A stretch of 64,000 nucleotides of DNA from Desulfovibrio sp. An276 (lineage in GTDB: Bacteria > Desulfobacterota > Desulfovibrionia > Desulfovibrionales > Desulfovibrionaceae): NCBI RefSeq assembly GCF_002159665.1, contig NZ_NFJC01000011.1:1-64000 (forward strand), read 5' to 3'. The notes beneath the pieces are model-generated. The model was not told the origin of the DNA, made no database searches, and saw only the letters and a list, made by a program, of their open reading frames with translations. The position numbers and the translations under genes are program-made. Positions 8,002-16,188 of the stretch are shown piece by piece. Within the stretch, counting starts at the first letter, position 1, and each line of letters opens with the position of its first letter.

Positions 8002-9180
8002 TCAGCCCATGCGCAGGACCCTGGCAAAGGGAGAAGCCTTTGCGCAGCTTGCCATGGGACTTTTGGTTGCGCGCACCGCAAGCTCGCCTATGTCCCTTGC
8101 GGCATTGGGCCTTGCAAGGTTTTTGCAGGCCATGCGCATGCGTTCAAGGCGCGATGGCTCGCAGGCAAGCGCGTGCAGACTGCTGCCAAGGCTTCCCTTC
8201 GCAAAGCAGGCAAGGCCTGCCCCTGCCTCTTCGAGAATGCGAGCGTTTTGCACCTCGTGCAGGGGGATGGGAGCCACAAAAAGCATGGGAATATGCTGCA
8301 CAAGGCCCTCGGTCACTGTGATGCCGCCGGGCTTTGTGATCATGAGGTCGCAGGCCCGCATGAGGGCTGCCACATCCCGCACAAACCCGTGGGGAACGAG
8401 AGTGATGTTTTGTGCCTTCGGGGGATTGCGCTCAAGCTGCCTGCAAAGACCTGTGTTTCTGCCTGTCACAAGGTGCACCGTGCAGGAGACTCCGCACTGG
8501 TCCATCTCGGAAAGCATGTTCAGGCACTCCCCATGGCGCAGGGAGCTTGCCATGAAGAGCACCGAGAGTGTGCCCTTCTTGTCTGTCCTTTCTGCGTCTG
8601 CCTGGCAATTGCCTCTTTTTTCAGCGCAAAAATCCCTGCGCACGGGTATGCCGCTCAAATGTATCCTGCTTCTTTCCACGCCAAGGGATGCCAGTTTTTC
8701 CACAGCCCTTTGCGAGGCCACATGGTAGAGATCCACGTCCGGGTCGAACCAGAAGCCGTGCACGTCGTAGTCGGTCACGCACACATGGATACTGCCGTGG
8801 TAGAGGCTCTTTCTGCGCAGCCTGCACATGAGGGCAACAGGCAGAAAGTGGGTGCAAAGGACTGTGTTTACCCCGTTGTCCCGCACAAGGGAGAACACTT
8901 CCTGCACGGCAGCACAGGTCGCTTCCTCGCTGAAGTTGACAAGACGGCTTTGGGTGCAGGGGTGATCCGTGAGGGCAAAGACCATGTGCACGAACCAGCG
9001 CATGTACTTGGCGCTGAACTCGTAGCCTCTGCCGTAGAGTGTGCGAAAAAGAGGGGAGCCAAAGCTCAGGATGTCCGCGACAAGGGCCTGTGCCGTATCG
9101 GGCATGGCATCTGCTATGGCCCTTGCCACAGAGCGGTGGCCGCTTCCGGCCGAGGCGTGGAGGATGAGAACTCTGTCCAT
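8002..9180 (-). CDS. Family 28 glycosyltransferase, MGDG-synthase/UgtP-like
   Basis: A GT-B fold sugar transferase of 392 aa. The N-terminal LILHASAGSGHRSVARAIADAM matches the lipid-acceptor domain of monogalactosyldiacylglycerol synthases and processive diacylglycerol glucosyltransferases. The C-terminal half has the nucleotide-sugar site DLMITKPGGITVTEGL and PIPLHEVQNARIL. The likely reaction is transfer of a hexose from UDP-sugar to diacylglycerol at the inner membrane. It ends 9 bp after the LpxH-like gene on the same strand, so the two form an envelope-lipid pair. Sugar and acceptor cannot be fixed from sequence; a MurG-like role is less likely given the N-terminal motif. Confidence 0.85.
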   Translation of the reverse strand: MDRVLILHASAGSGHRSVARAIADAMPDTAQALVADILSFGSPLFRTLYGRGYEFSAKYMRWFVHMVFALTDHPCTQSRLVNFSEEATCAAVQEVFSLVRDNGVNTVLCTHFLPVALMCRLRRKSLYHGSIHVCVTDYDVHGFWFDPDVDLYHVASQRAVEKLASLGVERSRIHLSGIPVRRDFCAEKRGNCQADAERTDKKGTLSVLFMASSLRHGECLNMLSEMDQCGVSCTVHLVTGRNTGLCRQLERNPPKAQNITLVPHGFVRDVAALMRACDLMITKPGGITVTEGLVQHIPMLFVAPIPLHEVQNARILEEAGAGLACFAKGSLGSSLHALACEPSRLERMRMACKNLARPNAARDIGELAVRATKSPMASCAKASPFARVLRMG

Positions 9181-9189
9181 TGCTCTTTG

Positions 9190-10116
9190 CTAGGCCTCCC
9201 TGGGACAGGGCTGGGCAGCCTTTTCCTTGCGGGCCTCAACATGCGCCTCGACCTGCGAGCCTATCTGCGAACCAATCTGTGCACCTAGTTGCGCGCCTAT
9301 CTGGGCAACCAGGGAGGAGGCGTTTTGCAGGCTTGCCTGGCCGGCTTCGAGGGCCTTGTCTGCCTGCTCCCAGGCCTGCCCCCAGAGTCTCAGCTGGAAG
9401 GACCCATCCATGGTCTCAAGCAGGGCGTGGCAGGGCCCTGTCCAGTAGCCGCAGTTGGCGTAGAGCATGCCGTCGCATTCCTGCAGGGAAGCCAGGTGGG
9501 TGTGTCCGCAGATGGCGCCGTCGAGCCCAAGGCGCCTGGCCTCGGCAAGGATGGCGTTGCGGGAATCGCTCAAAAAGTCCGTGAACCATGTCTGCCAGCG
9601 CAACACCCTGGCTTCGGTGCGGGCTGGGCTTAAGATACGCCCCGAGGTGGCTGCGCTGATGCGGCTCAGGATATTGCGGCCGACCTCGTAGCACAGGGTA
9701 GCTGCACAGGTGAGGGTGCGGGATTTGAGGGCAGCGTCGTAGGCGTCGCCGTGCTCTACGAGGTAGCGCTTGCCGTTGGCTGCAGTGTGGATGGCGCGCC
9801 TGCAGACATGCATGCCGGCAAAGGCCTGGCGAAAGACCGCGTAGTAGGGCTGACCCTCGTCCAGGAAGGCGTCGTGGTTGCCGACAAGGTAGTAGACGTC
9901 CCTGGTCCTTGAGATTTCTAAAAGCCTCTCCCAGACCAGAAGCTGGTTTCTGCTCAGCCTGTGGCCGCGGCGAAGGTGCCAGTTGTCCAGGACATCTCCT
10001 GCCAGATAGAGTTTCTCGAAGGTCACGTTTTCCAGGAAATTCAAGAGATTCCTGGCCCTGCACCAGGGGGAACCCAGGTGCAGATCGGAGAGAAAGACCG
10101 AGCGGTAGCAATCCAC
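9190..10116 (-). CDS. LpxH-like UDP-2,3-diacylglucosamine diphosphatase / metallophosphoesterase
   Basis: A calcineurin-like phosphoesterase. The five metal-binding blocks are visible: SDLHLG, AGDVLDNW, LVGNHDAF, VEHGD and CGHTHLAS. LpxH removes UMP from UDP-2,3-diacylglucosamine in lipid A synthesis; homologues in this group can act on other substrates. The start is GTG at 10116, with GGAGG seven bases upstream. Oddly, the last ~60 residues carry tandem tetrapeptides (QIGA, QLGA, QIGS, QIGS, QVEA) after an Ala/Gln-rich helix. This tail is absent from ordinary LpxH and may be an amphipathic or coiled-coil membrane or self-association segment. Confidence 0.85.
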   Translation of the reverse strand: MDCYRSVFLSDLHLGSPWCRARNLLNFLENVTFEKLYLAGDVLDNWHLRRGHRLSRNQLLVWERLLEISRTRDVYYLVGNHDAFLDEGQPYYAVFRQAFAGMHVCRRAIHTAANGKRYLVEHGDAYDAALKSRTLTCAATLCYEVGRNILSRISAATSGRILSPARTEARVLRWQTWFTDFLSDSRNAILAEARRLGLDGAICGHTHLASLQECDGMLYANCGYWTGPCHALLETMDGSFQLRLWGQAWEQADKALEAGQASLQNASSLVAQIGAQLGAQIGSQIGSQVEAHVEARKEKAAQPCPREA

Positions 10117-10296
10117 GGCAGTGCCTCCTGCAGCTCAAGCTTGGTATGGGGGCAAGCATTTTCCCCCAGGATGACAGGTTCCTTTTGTCTTGTGTGCAAA
10201 ATAGCGGTCACTCTTTGCGGACAGGTTGAGAAGAGATGGAGAAGGGATGAAGAAGAGGTGAAGATCCTGTGACCGACAACGCCCTGTACCGGGGCG

Positions 10297-10345
10297 AAAA
10301 AAAGGGCCGGATCTTCCCCGGCTTGTCCTCGGGAAGGTCCGGCCC
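10297..10345 (-). terminator. Intrinsic terminator of the ornithine-lipid synthase gene
   Basis: On the minus strand, a GGGCCGGACCTTCCC arm pairs with GGGAAGATCCGGCCC and is followed by seven T residues. It lies just past the stop codon at 10366. Confidence 0.88.
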
Positions 10346-10365
10346 CTGGCCAGAGGAAGTTTCTC

Positions 10366-12177
10366 TCAGGCAGCCATGCGTGCGAGGTAGTCCTTTGCTG
10401 CCTCATCGCCCATGTAGCGGCGAAGCTTTGCCCTGGGGGCCTTCGGCAGATCCACGAAGAGGAAGGCGTCGAGGGAGTTGAAGTCCTTGTCCTCGTGGAA
10501 GGCCGCTATCTTTCCGTTGAGCTGCAGGTAGTGCCTGAAGAGCACCGGGATGCCGCGGCCCATGTCCAGGCCGCGTACTATCCTGTCCACGCAGCGGAAG
10601 TCTATTTCCCCTCGCTCTATGGCAGCAAGAATCATGGCCCTTGCCCTGTCCGGCTTGCCGAAGGAGGGGGTGTTGCGGCCCTGGATGTGGCCTTCAAGGC
10701 TTTCGGATGCGTACTGGCTTGCGAGCAGGGTGGTGACAAGCTCAAGGCTTGCATTTGATGCCGCAAGGCTCAGGCTGGCTGGGCCGAAGAGGTGGCGCAG
10801 GTTGTGCCTGTAGATGAAGGTGGCTATGCCCTTCCACAAAAGGAGCAGGGGGTAGAAGTCGCGCTGGTAGGGGGCTGTGACAAGTGCCCTGCCAAGTTCA
10901 AGCCCTTCCCTGCCACAGGTTGCGAGAAAGTTCTCGTCCATCTGGAAGAGGGTTGAGCTGTAGAGGCCCTGCACGCCCTGCGTTTCAAGGATTTCCCCGA
11001 CTTTCCCCAGACGGTAGGCGCCTGCAATGGCCCTGTCCTTTGAGTTCCAGAGCAGCAGGTGGTAGTAGTGGGGATCATATTCGTCGAGGTCGCGCTCCTT
11101 TCCGCTCCCCTCGTCGCAGGGTCTGAAGGTCTCCTCGCGGGCTATGCCTATTTCCGAAAGCAGAAATTCCTGCTCGCTTCCCTTGAAGACATGGACCGCG
11201 TAGTCGCCCTGGCTTGCGAGAAGGCTCGATTCAGGCAGGGCCTTCAGGGCCCGTTCCACTGCGGCAGATTCGGCGTGGGGAGCTATGGGCTTTTCGTATG
11301 TCCTTGTCTTGCCTCCCTGAACGTTATCCTTCAGGGCGTAGCAGCTCATGCGCAGACAGGCGTTGCGCAGCCTCTGCGAGGGCAGGAAGGCCAGGGTCTC
11401 GGCGTCCATGGGGCTTCCCGTACGCACCGTGACTGTCGAGCCCCTCTTGTTCAGGAGCTGTCTTGGGAGAAGGAATGTGCGAAGGGCAGGGTTCACAAGG
11501 CCAGCCAGATTGAAGGCAAGGGAGTTTCTGCCCTCAAAGAAAATGGGCACAACCTGCGCCTTGCTTTTTTCGCTCAAGCGCAGTGCTGTGGTGTGCCAGC
11601 GGGGATCGCATACCCCCTGCCCCCTTTGCCAGTGGGAGACAGTCCCTGCAGGAAAGACAACGACTGCCCCGCCCTTTTCAAGGTGGCGCAGCGAGGCGCG
11701 CAGGCCGGGGAGATTGTTGGCAGCACCTGCGCCTTCGGCAACGTCGATGGGCACAAGGCGCTCTGCAAGCACCTTAAGCTCCGCAAGGGAGGCCATGCGG
11801 TCCAGAATGTTGTTGGCAAGGATGCGCACATCGGGGCGCGCTTTTGCAAGATGCGCCATGAGGACCAGGCCTTCCAGCATGCCAAAGGGGTGGTTGGAGA
11901 CAAGGAGCAGGGGGCCTTCCTTGGGGATGGCGGAGAAGTCGGCCTCGACTGTGATGTCCAGGGCCTGGAGTGTCCTTTGGGCCAGTTCCTCTGCTCTCAG
12001 GCTGTCCTGAACCTGGCAGTATATCTCGCCCAGGGCATTCAGGCCGAGCAGCCCTGAAGCAAGCTGGGCAACCGGCGCCGGCAGGGAGACATTGCTTGCC
12101 TCGAACAGGGCAGCCACAAGGCGCTGACCACCCTCAAGGGACAGGGAAAGGGGAAGGGCAGAGACCTGCTGCGACAT
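10366..12177 (-). CDS. OlsF-like bifunctional ornithine lipid synthase (acyltransferase + GNAT)
   Basis: A two-domain protein of 603 aa. Residues ~70-300 are a PlsC-type lysophospholipid acyltransferase domain (LLVSNHPFGMLEG with N95-H96, and a downstream FEGRNS motif); NHPFG is the hemolysin-like variant of NHxxxxD. Residues ~330-530 form an OlsB-like acyl-transferring GNAT domain (AGAYRLGKV, LELGRALV, KGIATFIY, FGPASLS). This architecture matches OlsF, which makes ornithine lipids in two acylation steps; domain order and function are inferred from that family. The start at 12177 follows GGAGGACGTC. It has its own terminator and a long upstream region with nested palindromes. The phosphorus-free lipid product fits the neighbouring glycolipid enzyme. 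Confidence 0.8.
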   Translation of the reverse strand: MSQQVSALPLSLSLEGGQRLVAALFEASNVSLPAPVAQLASGLLGLNALGEIYCQVQDSLRAEELAQRTLQALDITVEADFSAIPKEGPLLLVSNHPFGMLEGLVLMAHLAKARPDVRILANNILDRMASLAELKVLAERLVPIDVAEGAGAANNLPGLRASLRHLEKGGAVVVFPAGTVSHWQRGQGVCDPRWHTTALRLSEKSKAQVVPIFFEGRNSLAFNLAGLVNPALRTFLLPRQLLNKRGSTVTVRTGSPMDAETLAFLPSQRLRNACLRMSCYALKDNVQGGKTRTYEKPIAPHAESAAVERALKALPESSLLASQGDYAVHVFKGSEQEFLLSEIGIAREETFRPCDEGSGKERDLDEYDPHYYHLLLWNSKDRAIAGAYRLGKVGEILETQGVQGLYSSTLFQMDENFLATCGREGLELGRALVTAPYQRDFYPLLLLWKGIATFIYRHNLRHLFGPASLSLAASNASLELVTTLLASQYASESLEGHIQGRNTPSFGKPDRARAMILAAIERGEIDFRCVDRIVRGLDMGRGIPVLFRHYLQLNGKIAAFHEDKDFNSLDAFLFVDLPKAPRAKLRRYMGDEAAKDYLARMAA

Positions 12178-12390
12178 GACGTCCTCCTCATGCTGACCGT
12201 ATGTCTGATGGTTTTCTGACGGTCCGCATACTCCTGGGCGCAAGCGACAGACTGATGGCGCAAGCTTCACAATTCCCGGTATTTCCCGTGGCAAATGTGT
12301 TGTCTCGCGTGACACTTTTGTGAAGATCGATCGGTTGTTGGAGGCTGCCTTTCGTTCGCAGGCCTCCGCCCTGCACGTGCCGCATACTTT

Positions 12391-12492
12391 TGTGTACACG
12401 CCAGTTGGGACAACGAAGTTTGTTTACAAAAAACGCCCGTTTTTTGTAAACAAAGCCGAATTTTTTCCTTTGACCCAACTGGGGTGTACACA
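12391..12492. repeat. Nested palindromes upstream of the OlsF-like gene
   Basis: Outer arms TGTGTACACGCCAGTTGGG (12391-12409) and CCCAACTGGGGTGTACACA (12474-12492) pair with one mismatch in 19. Inside them, TTTGTTTACAAAAAACG (12419-12435) and CGTTTTTTGTAAACAAA (12438-12454) pair perfectly over 17 bp with a 2-nt loop. The inverted repeats also contain the small palindromes GTGTACAC and TTGTTTACAA. The block lies 214-315 bp upstream of the OlsF-like start and downstream of the next gene's terminator. It could be a regulator site cluster, a cruciform or a small mobile remnant. Confidence 0.75.
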
Positions 12493-12509
12493 ACATCTGA
12501 CTTTGAGCA

Positions 12510-12553
12510 AGAGAAAAGGCCCCGCCTGTCCCTTGTGGGAAAGGCGGGGCCTT
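12510..12553 (-). terminator. Intrinsic terminator of the membrane protein gene
   Basis: AAGGCCCCGCCT pairs with AGGCGGGGCCTT around a 14-nt loop (12516-12553). On the minus strand it is followed by TTTTCTC, just past the stop at 12578. Confidence 0.8.
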
Positions 12554-12577
12554 GAGCATGTCCTGTATCTGGAATAG

Positions 12578-13534
12578 CTAGAAAACGAAGCCTGTCGCAC
12601 AGGTATAGAGGTAGTGTGATGCGCCCAGGGCCAGGAAGAAGCAGACGATAAGGTAGGGCTTCATGCGCATGGGAAGCTCAGCCCTCTTGGTCAGCCAAAG
12701 GACAAGGCAGATAACGAGGGGCAAAAGGACGCGCACTGTGGGCTCGACAAGGGCCATGGGGGCCACGGGTGTCGCAGCTCCAAGGAGAGGACGGATGTCC
12801 ATCCAGGCAGTTCCGGCAAGCACAAGTGTTACCAGGGGCCAGAAGACAAGGCCCCAAGAGGCGCACCACTTGACCAGTGCGTTGTAGTAGTCACGGCCGT
12901 AGTCTTCCTTCTGGCGGCGCACGAAAATCCAGCAGATGGCTGCAAGCGGCGGCACGGCAAGCCCCAGGGGCAGGATGAGCGCAAGGGCGGCTATCTGCGG
13001 CGAAGGCACCTGGGAGAAGTTGTAGATGTCGTTTAAGGAGAGCTGGGCCGCGTTGGGAAGCTCTGCAGCTGCCATGAGGCGGATTGCGCCCATGAGGGCA
13101 AAGAGGGCGAAAAGGCCGTTGATGCCGGAAAAATAGGCCAGGAAGGCGTGCCCTATCTTGTGGTTCGCAAGGGGCTTCCACACGGCAAAATGTATGCTCG
13201 AGGCAATGACTGCAAAGCCGAACACACCCCAGCTCAGTTCGACCACCACTGCAAGAAAGGACTGGGGAACATAGCCCTCGGACTGGACGAAGAGCCAGAC
13301 GCGGCTGCCGATGAGCAGTGTCCAGCCAAGGACAAGGCCTGCCGTGGCGAGCTGTTTTGCAGCCCTGTCGAACAGGGCTCTGCCGCTGCGCGCGCCCTTG
13401 ATTTCGAGCGAGCCCACCATGAAGCCGAAGGTCGCGTAGGCGAACAGAAAGAGCATGGGGAGCGCCACTGTTATGAAGGGCACAAGCACCTGCAGGACGG
13501 GGTTTGAGCCGAAGAGTATCTCAAATTTGTCCAT
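12578..13534 (-). CDS. Polytopic membrane protein of unknown function, 318 aa
   Basis: Eight or so hydrophobic helices with short polar loops; I do not recognise the family. The start MDKFEILFGSNPVLQVLV at 13534 is where the hydrophobic pattern begins; upstream in-frame residues are low-complexity. Notable features are several His in membrane-flanking positions (SIHFAVWKPLANHKIGHAFL) and conserved-looking Trp/Pro loops, a pattern seen in quinone- or heme-interacting membrane subunits, though no specific motif proves this. It is a single gene with its own terminator, divergent from xerC. The 212-bp divergent region has a perfect 7-bp hairpin (CCGGGCC/GGCCCGG, 13644-13673). Confidence 0.75.
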   Translation of the reverse strand: MDKFEILFGSNPVLQVLVPFITVALPMLFLFAYATFGFMVGSLEIKGARSGRALFDRAAKQLATAGLVLGWTLLIGSRVWLFVQSEGYVPQSFLAVVVELSWGVFGFAVIASSIHFAVWKPLANHKIGHAFLAYFSGINGLFALFALMGAIRLMAAAELPNAAQLSLNDIYNFSQVPSPQIAALALILPLGLAVPPLAAICWIFVRRQKEDYGRDYYNALVKWCASWGLVFWPLVTLVLAGTAWMDIRPLLGAATPVAPMALVEPTVRVLLPLVICLVLWLTKRAELPMRMKPYLIVCFFLALGASHYLYTCATGFVF

Positions 13535-13746
13535 AGAATTCTCAATCCTTGCATTTTCAGCAAACAAGGGGCATTTGGGGAGTGTTTGCCGCAGGGGCCT
13601 TTTTGCCCCAAAAGGCAGGGCAAGGCAAGTGTTCTCTTTTGGCCCGGGCCTTTGAGCCGGGTGCATGGCCCGGTATGTGCTTTTGGGTGCGGGGAAGGTC
13701 TGCAAGAACTTGAAGGAGAACTTGAAGATTTTTTGGGAGAGAAAGC

Positions 13747-14808
13747 ATGCTCTGGGGAAGAAAAAAGGGGCAAGACACAAACGAAGGGAAGGGTGGACAG
13801 GAAGGTATCGCGCAAAGGGGGGAAACCCTAGGGGAGCTGCCACAAAAAAGAGGGGAAATTTCTGCTGTTGCTGCCTATCTTGAGGACCTTCGCGCAGCGA
13901 AGAACGCTTCGCCTGCGACAATTGCCTCCTACAGAAACGACCTTCAAGATCTTGAAGCATTCCTTGAATCCCTGGGACTCTCCCTGGAAAGACCAGGGGA
14001 CATTGGGCGCGGCGATCTGCAGGCCTGGCTTGCCTCGCTCTTTCGCAAGGGTCTTGCCCGCTCCTCCATGGCGCGGCGCCTTTCCTCCGCACGGGGCTTT
14101 TTCCGCTTTCTTAACGAGAGGGGGGAAATTTCCTCCCTTGCTGTCATACAGATACGCAATCCAAAGCAGGAGCAGCGTACACCCGAGGCCCTCAACGTGG
14201 ACGAAGCCTGCGACTTGCTTGACAGGGCAGCAGAAACACCCAAGCCAAGAGCCAGGGGGACGGATGAGGCAAAGGCCAGGGCTCTTGAGCGCAGGGATCT
14301 GGCCCTTGCGGAACTTCTCTACGGTTCCGGTTTGCGCATCTCCGAGGCGCTTTCCCTAAACGCTCGCGAGACAAGCCCCAGGGCCGGCTATGTGCGTGTC
14401 ATGGGCAAGGGCAGTCGCGAGCGTCTGGCGCCGCTTTCGGACACCTGTATCGTAGCCCTTGAGGCCTGGCTGATGGTGCGCCCTCTCGTGGCCCTGGAGG
14501 GTGAGCCTGCGCTCTTCACAGGGGCTCGCGGCAAGCGCCTCGACCGCAGGGAAGCCAGGCGCATCATCGAGAGCCTGTGCGAGCGGGCAGGGCTGTCCCG
14601 CACTGTGTCTCCGCACGTTTTGCGCCACTCCTTTGCAACCCACCTTCTGGCTGCAGGTGCGGATTTGCGTGCCGTACAGGAACTTCTGGGGCACAGGCGT
14701 CTTTCAACCACCCAGCGCTACACCCAGGTGAGCCTTGGCCACCTTGTCGCGACCTACGATGCGGCCCATCCCCTCTCTGACGAGAAGGGCAAAAAGGAAA
14801 AGCCCTAG
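13747..14808 (+). CDS. Xer-type tyrosine recombinase
   Basis: Site-specific recombinase of the XerC/XerD family that resolves chromosome dimers at dif, probably with a partner encoded elsewhere. The N-terminal SAM-like domain (YLEDLRAAKNASPATIASYRNDLQ) and the full catalytic set are present: Arg in SGLRISEAL, Lys in MGKGSRERL, HVLRHSFATHLL, GHRRLSTTQ and Tyr in RYTQV. At 353 aa it is longer than the usual ~300 because of a charged insert before the first catalytic Arg (PKPRARGTDEAKARALERRD) and a basic N-terminal tail. The neighbourhood has no phage or integron genes, so a housekeeping role is favoured. XerC versus XerD cannot be settled here. Confidence 0.9.
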   Translation: MLWGRKKGQDTNEGKGGQEGIAQRGETLGELPQKRGEISAVAAYLEDLRAAKNASPATIASYRNDLQDLEAFLESLGLSLERPGDIGRGDLQAWLASLFRKGLARSSMARRLSSARGFFRFLNERGEISSLAVIQIRNPKQEQRTPEALNVDEACDLLDRAAETPKPRARGTDEAKARALERRDLALAELLYGSGLRISEALSLNARETSPRAGYVRVMGKGSRERLAPLSDTCIVALEAWLMVRPLVALEGEPALFTGARGKRLDRREARRIIESLCERAGLSRTVSPHVLRHSFATHLLAAGADLRAVQELLGHRRLSTTQRYTQVSLGHLVATYDAAHPLSDEKGKKEKP

Positions 14809-15171
14809 GCCCGCAATGCGCTCTCTTGAAGCCCTTGAGAAAAAATGCGCATGTGAAATCCTGCCTTTTGTGGGGCAGCAAAAGGACAGGTGCAATGAGC
14901 AGAGTGTTGAGAAAAGATTGGTGATTTCAAGAGGTTTTTCTGCCTGGGAAGGGTTGTTGTCGCGCCCTGTTTCGGAAAGTGTGGGCAATCCCGGCGCAAA
15001 AAGTTGTCAGGGGGGACTTGGCAAAACTTGTTGCTTGTGCTATCCCGAACAAGGTCTTTTGGTGAGACCGGTTTGCAGAAAATTTTCTGCCCAAAATTGC
15101 AAAAAATGCTCCCGGGCCGCCAGCGCGTGCCCCAAGGGAACACAAAATCCTATTCCTGGAGGAATGATAGT
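14809..15171. other. Intergenic region between xer gene and ppaC
   Basis: A 363-bp stretch without a recognisable gene. It becomes A/T-rich (AAAAAATGC, GAAAAGATTGG) towards a possible promoter for ppaC at 15018-15046. No clear terminator for the xer gene is seen. Confidence 0.4.
15018..15046 (+). promoter_or_regulatory. Possible sigma-70 promoter of ppaC
   Basis: TTGGCA (-35), 17-bp spacer and TATCCC (-10), about 125 bp upstream of the ppaC start. The -10 match is modest. Confidence 0.3.
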
Positions 15172-16092
15172 ATGTCTGCTCTTGTTCTTGGTCATATGAA
15201 TCCCGATACGGACAGCATCATGGCTGCCATTGCAGTTGCCGACCTGTACAAGAAACGCGGTCTGGACGTGAAGGCCGCTGCCCAGGGCAAACCCACCCCC
15301 GAAAGCGAATTCGTGCTGCAGAAGTTCGGCCTCACCGCTCCCGAAGTGGTGGACGACGTCGCCGGCCAGGACATCTATCTCGTTGACTTCTCCGACCTCG
15401 CCCAGGCCCCCAAGGGCATCGACCAGGCCAACGTGCTCGGCATTGCCGACCACCACAAGCTGGGTGACATCACCACCTCCAGCCCCCTTCTGTGCTGGAT
15501 CTGGCCCGTGGGCTGCTCCTGTACTGTGATCAAGAACATGTACGACTTCTACGGCGTGGAAATTCCTGCTTCCATCGCCGGCGGCATGCTCTGCGCCATC
15601 CTCTCCGACACCGTTATCTTCAAGTCCGTCACCTGCACCGAGGAAGACAAGAAGGCCGTGGCCGATCTCGCCAAGATTGCCGGTGTTGACGATGTGAAGG
15701 CCCTGGGCCTCGAGATGTTCAAGGTGAAGAGCGCTCTCGAAGGCGCCACCATGGACGAGCTGGTCCATCGCGACTACAAGGACTTCAACATGAACGGCAA
15801 CAAGGTTGGCATCGGCCAGCTGGAAGTTGTTGATCTGTCCATGCTCGACAAGTACCGCGATGGTCTGCAGGCCGAGATCGAGAAGATCAAGGGCGAGGGT
15901 CGCCACAGCGTGTTCCTGCTCCTCACCGACATCATGAAAGAAGGCTCCGACATGCTCATCGCCTCCGACGATCCCGCCATCGTCGAGAAGGCTTTCGGCA
16001 AGGCCCCAGAAGGCACCCATGTGTGGCTGGACGGCGTCATGAGCCGCAAGAAGCAGGTTGTGCCCAACTTTGAGAAGGCCTTCAAGGAATAG
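15172..16092 (+). CDS. ppaC: Manganese-dependent inorganic pyrophosphatase (family II)
   Basis: Hydrolyses pyrophosphate to phosphate in the cytoplasm; in sulfate reducers it pulls ATP-sulfurylase forward. DHH-family motifs are clear: GHMNPDTDS, LVDFSD and the signature ADHHK, with a DHHA2 C-terminal domain ending in SRKKQVVP. Length 306 aa matches family II enzymes without CBS domains. The start at 15172 has GGAGG with good spacing. Single gene with its own terminator. Confidence 0.96.
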   Translation: MSALVLGHMNPDTDSIMAAIAVADLYKKRGLDVKAAAQGKPTPESEFVLQKFGLTAPEVVDDVAGQDIYLVDFSDLAQAPKGIDQANVLGIADHHKLGDITTSSPLLCWIWPVGCSCTVIKNMYDFYGVEIPASIAGGMLCAILSDTVIFKSVTCTEEDKKAVADLAKIAGVDDVKALGLEMFKVKSALEGATMDELVHRDYKDFNMNGNKVGIGQLEVVDLSMLDKYRDGLQAEIEKIKGEGRHSVFLLLTDIMKEGSDMLIASDDPAIVEKAFGKAPEGTHVWLDGVMSRKKQVVPNFEKAFKE

Positions 16093-16122
16093 TCTGCTCG
16101 AAGCAGCATCCTCTTGAATTTC

Positions 16123-16161
16123 AAAGCCGCCCTCGTGCCCAAGTGGCCCCGGGCGGCTTTT
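16123..16161 (+). terminator. Intrinsic terminator of ppaC
   Basis: AAAGCCGCCC pairs with GGGCGGCTTT, followed by TTCC; 30 bp after the ppaC stop. Confidence 0.75.
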
Positions 16162-16188
16162 CCTGCGTCATTACCCCGGGAGACATGC

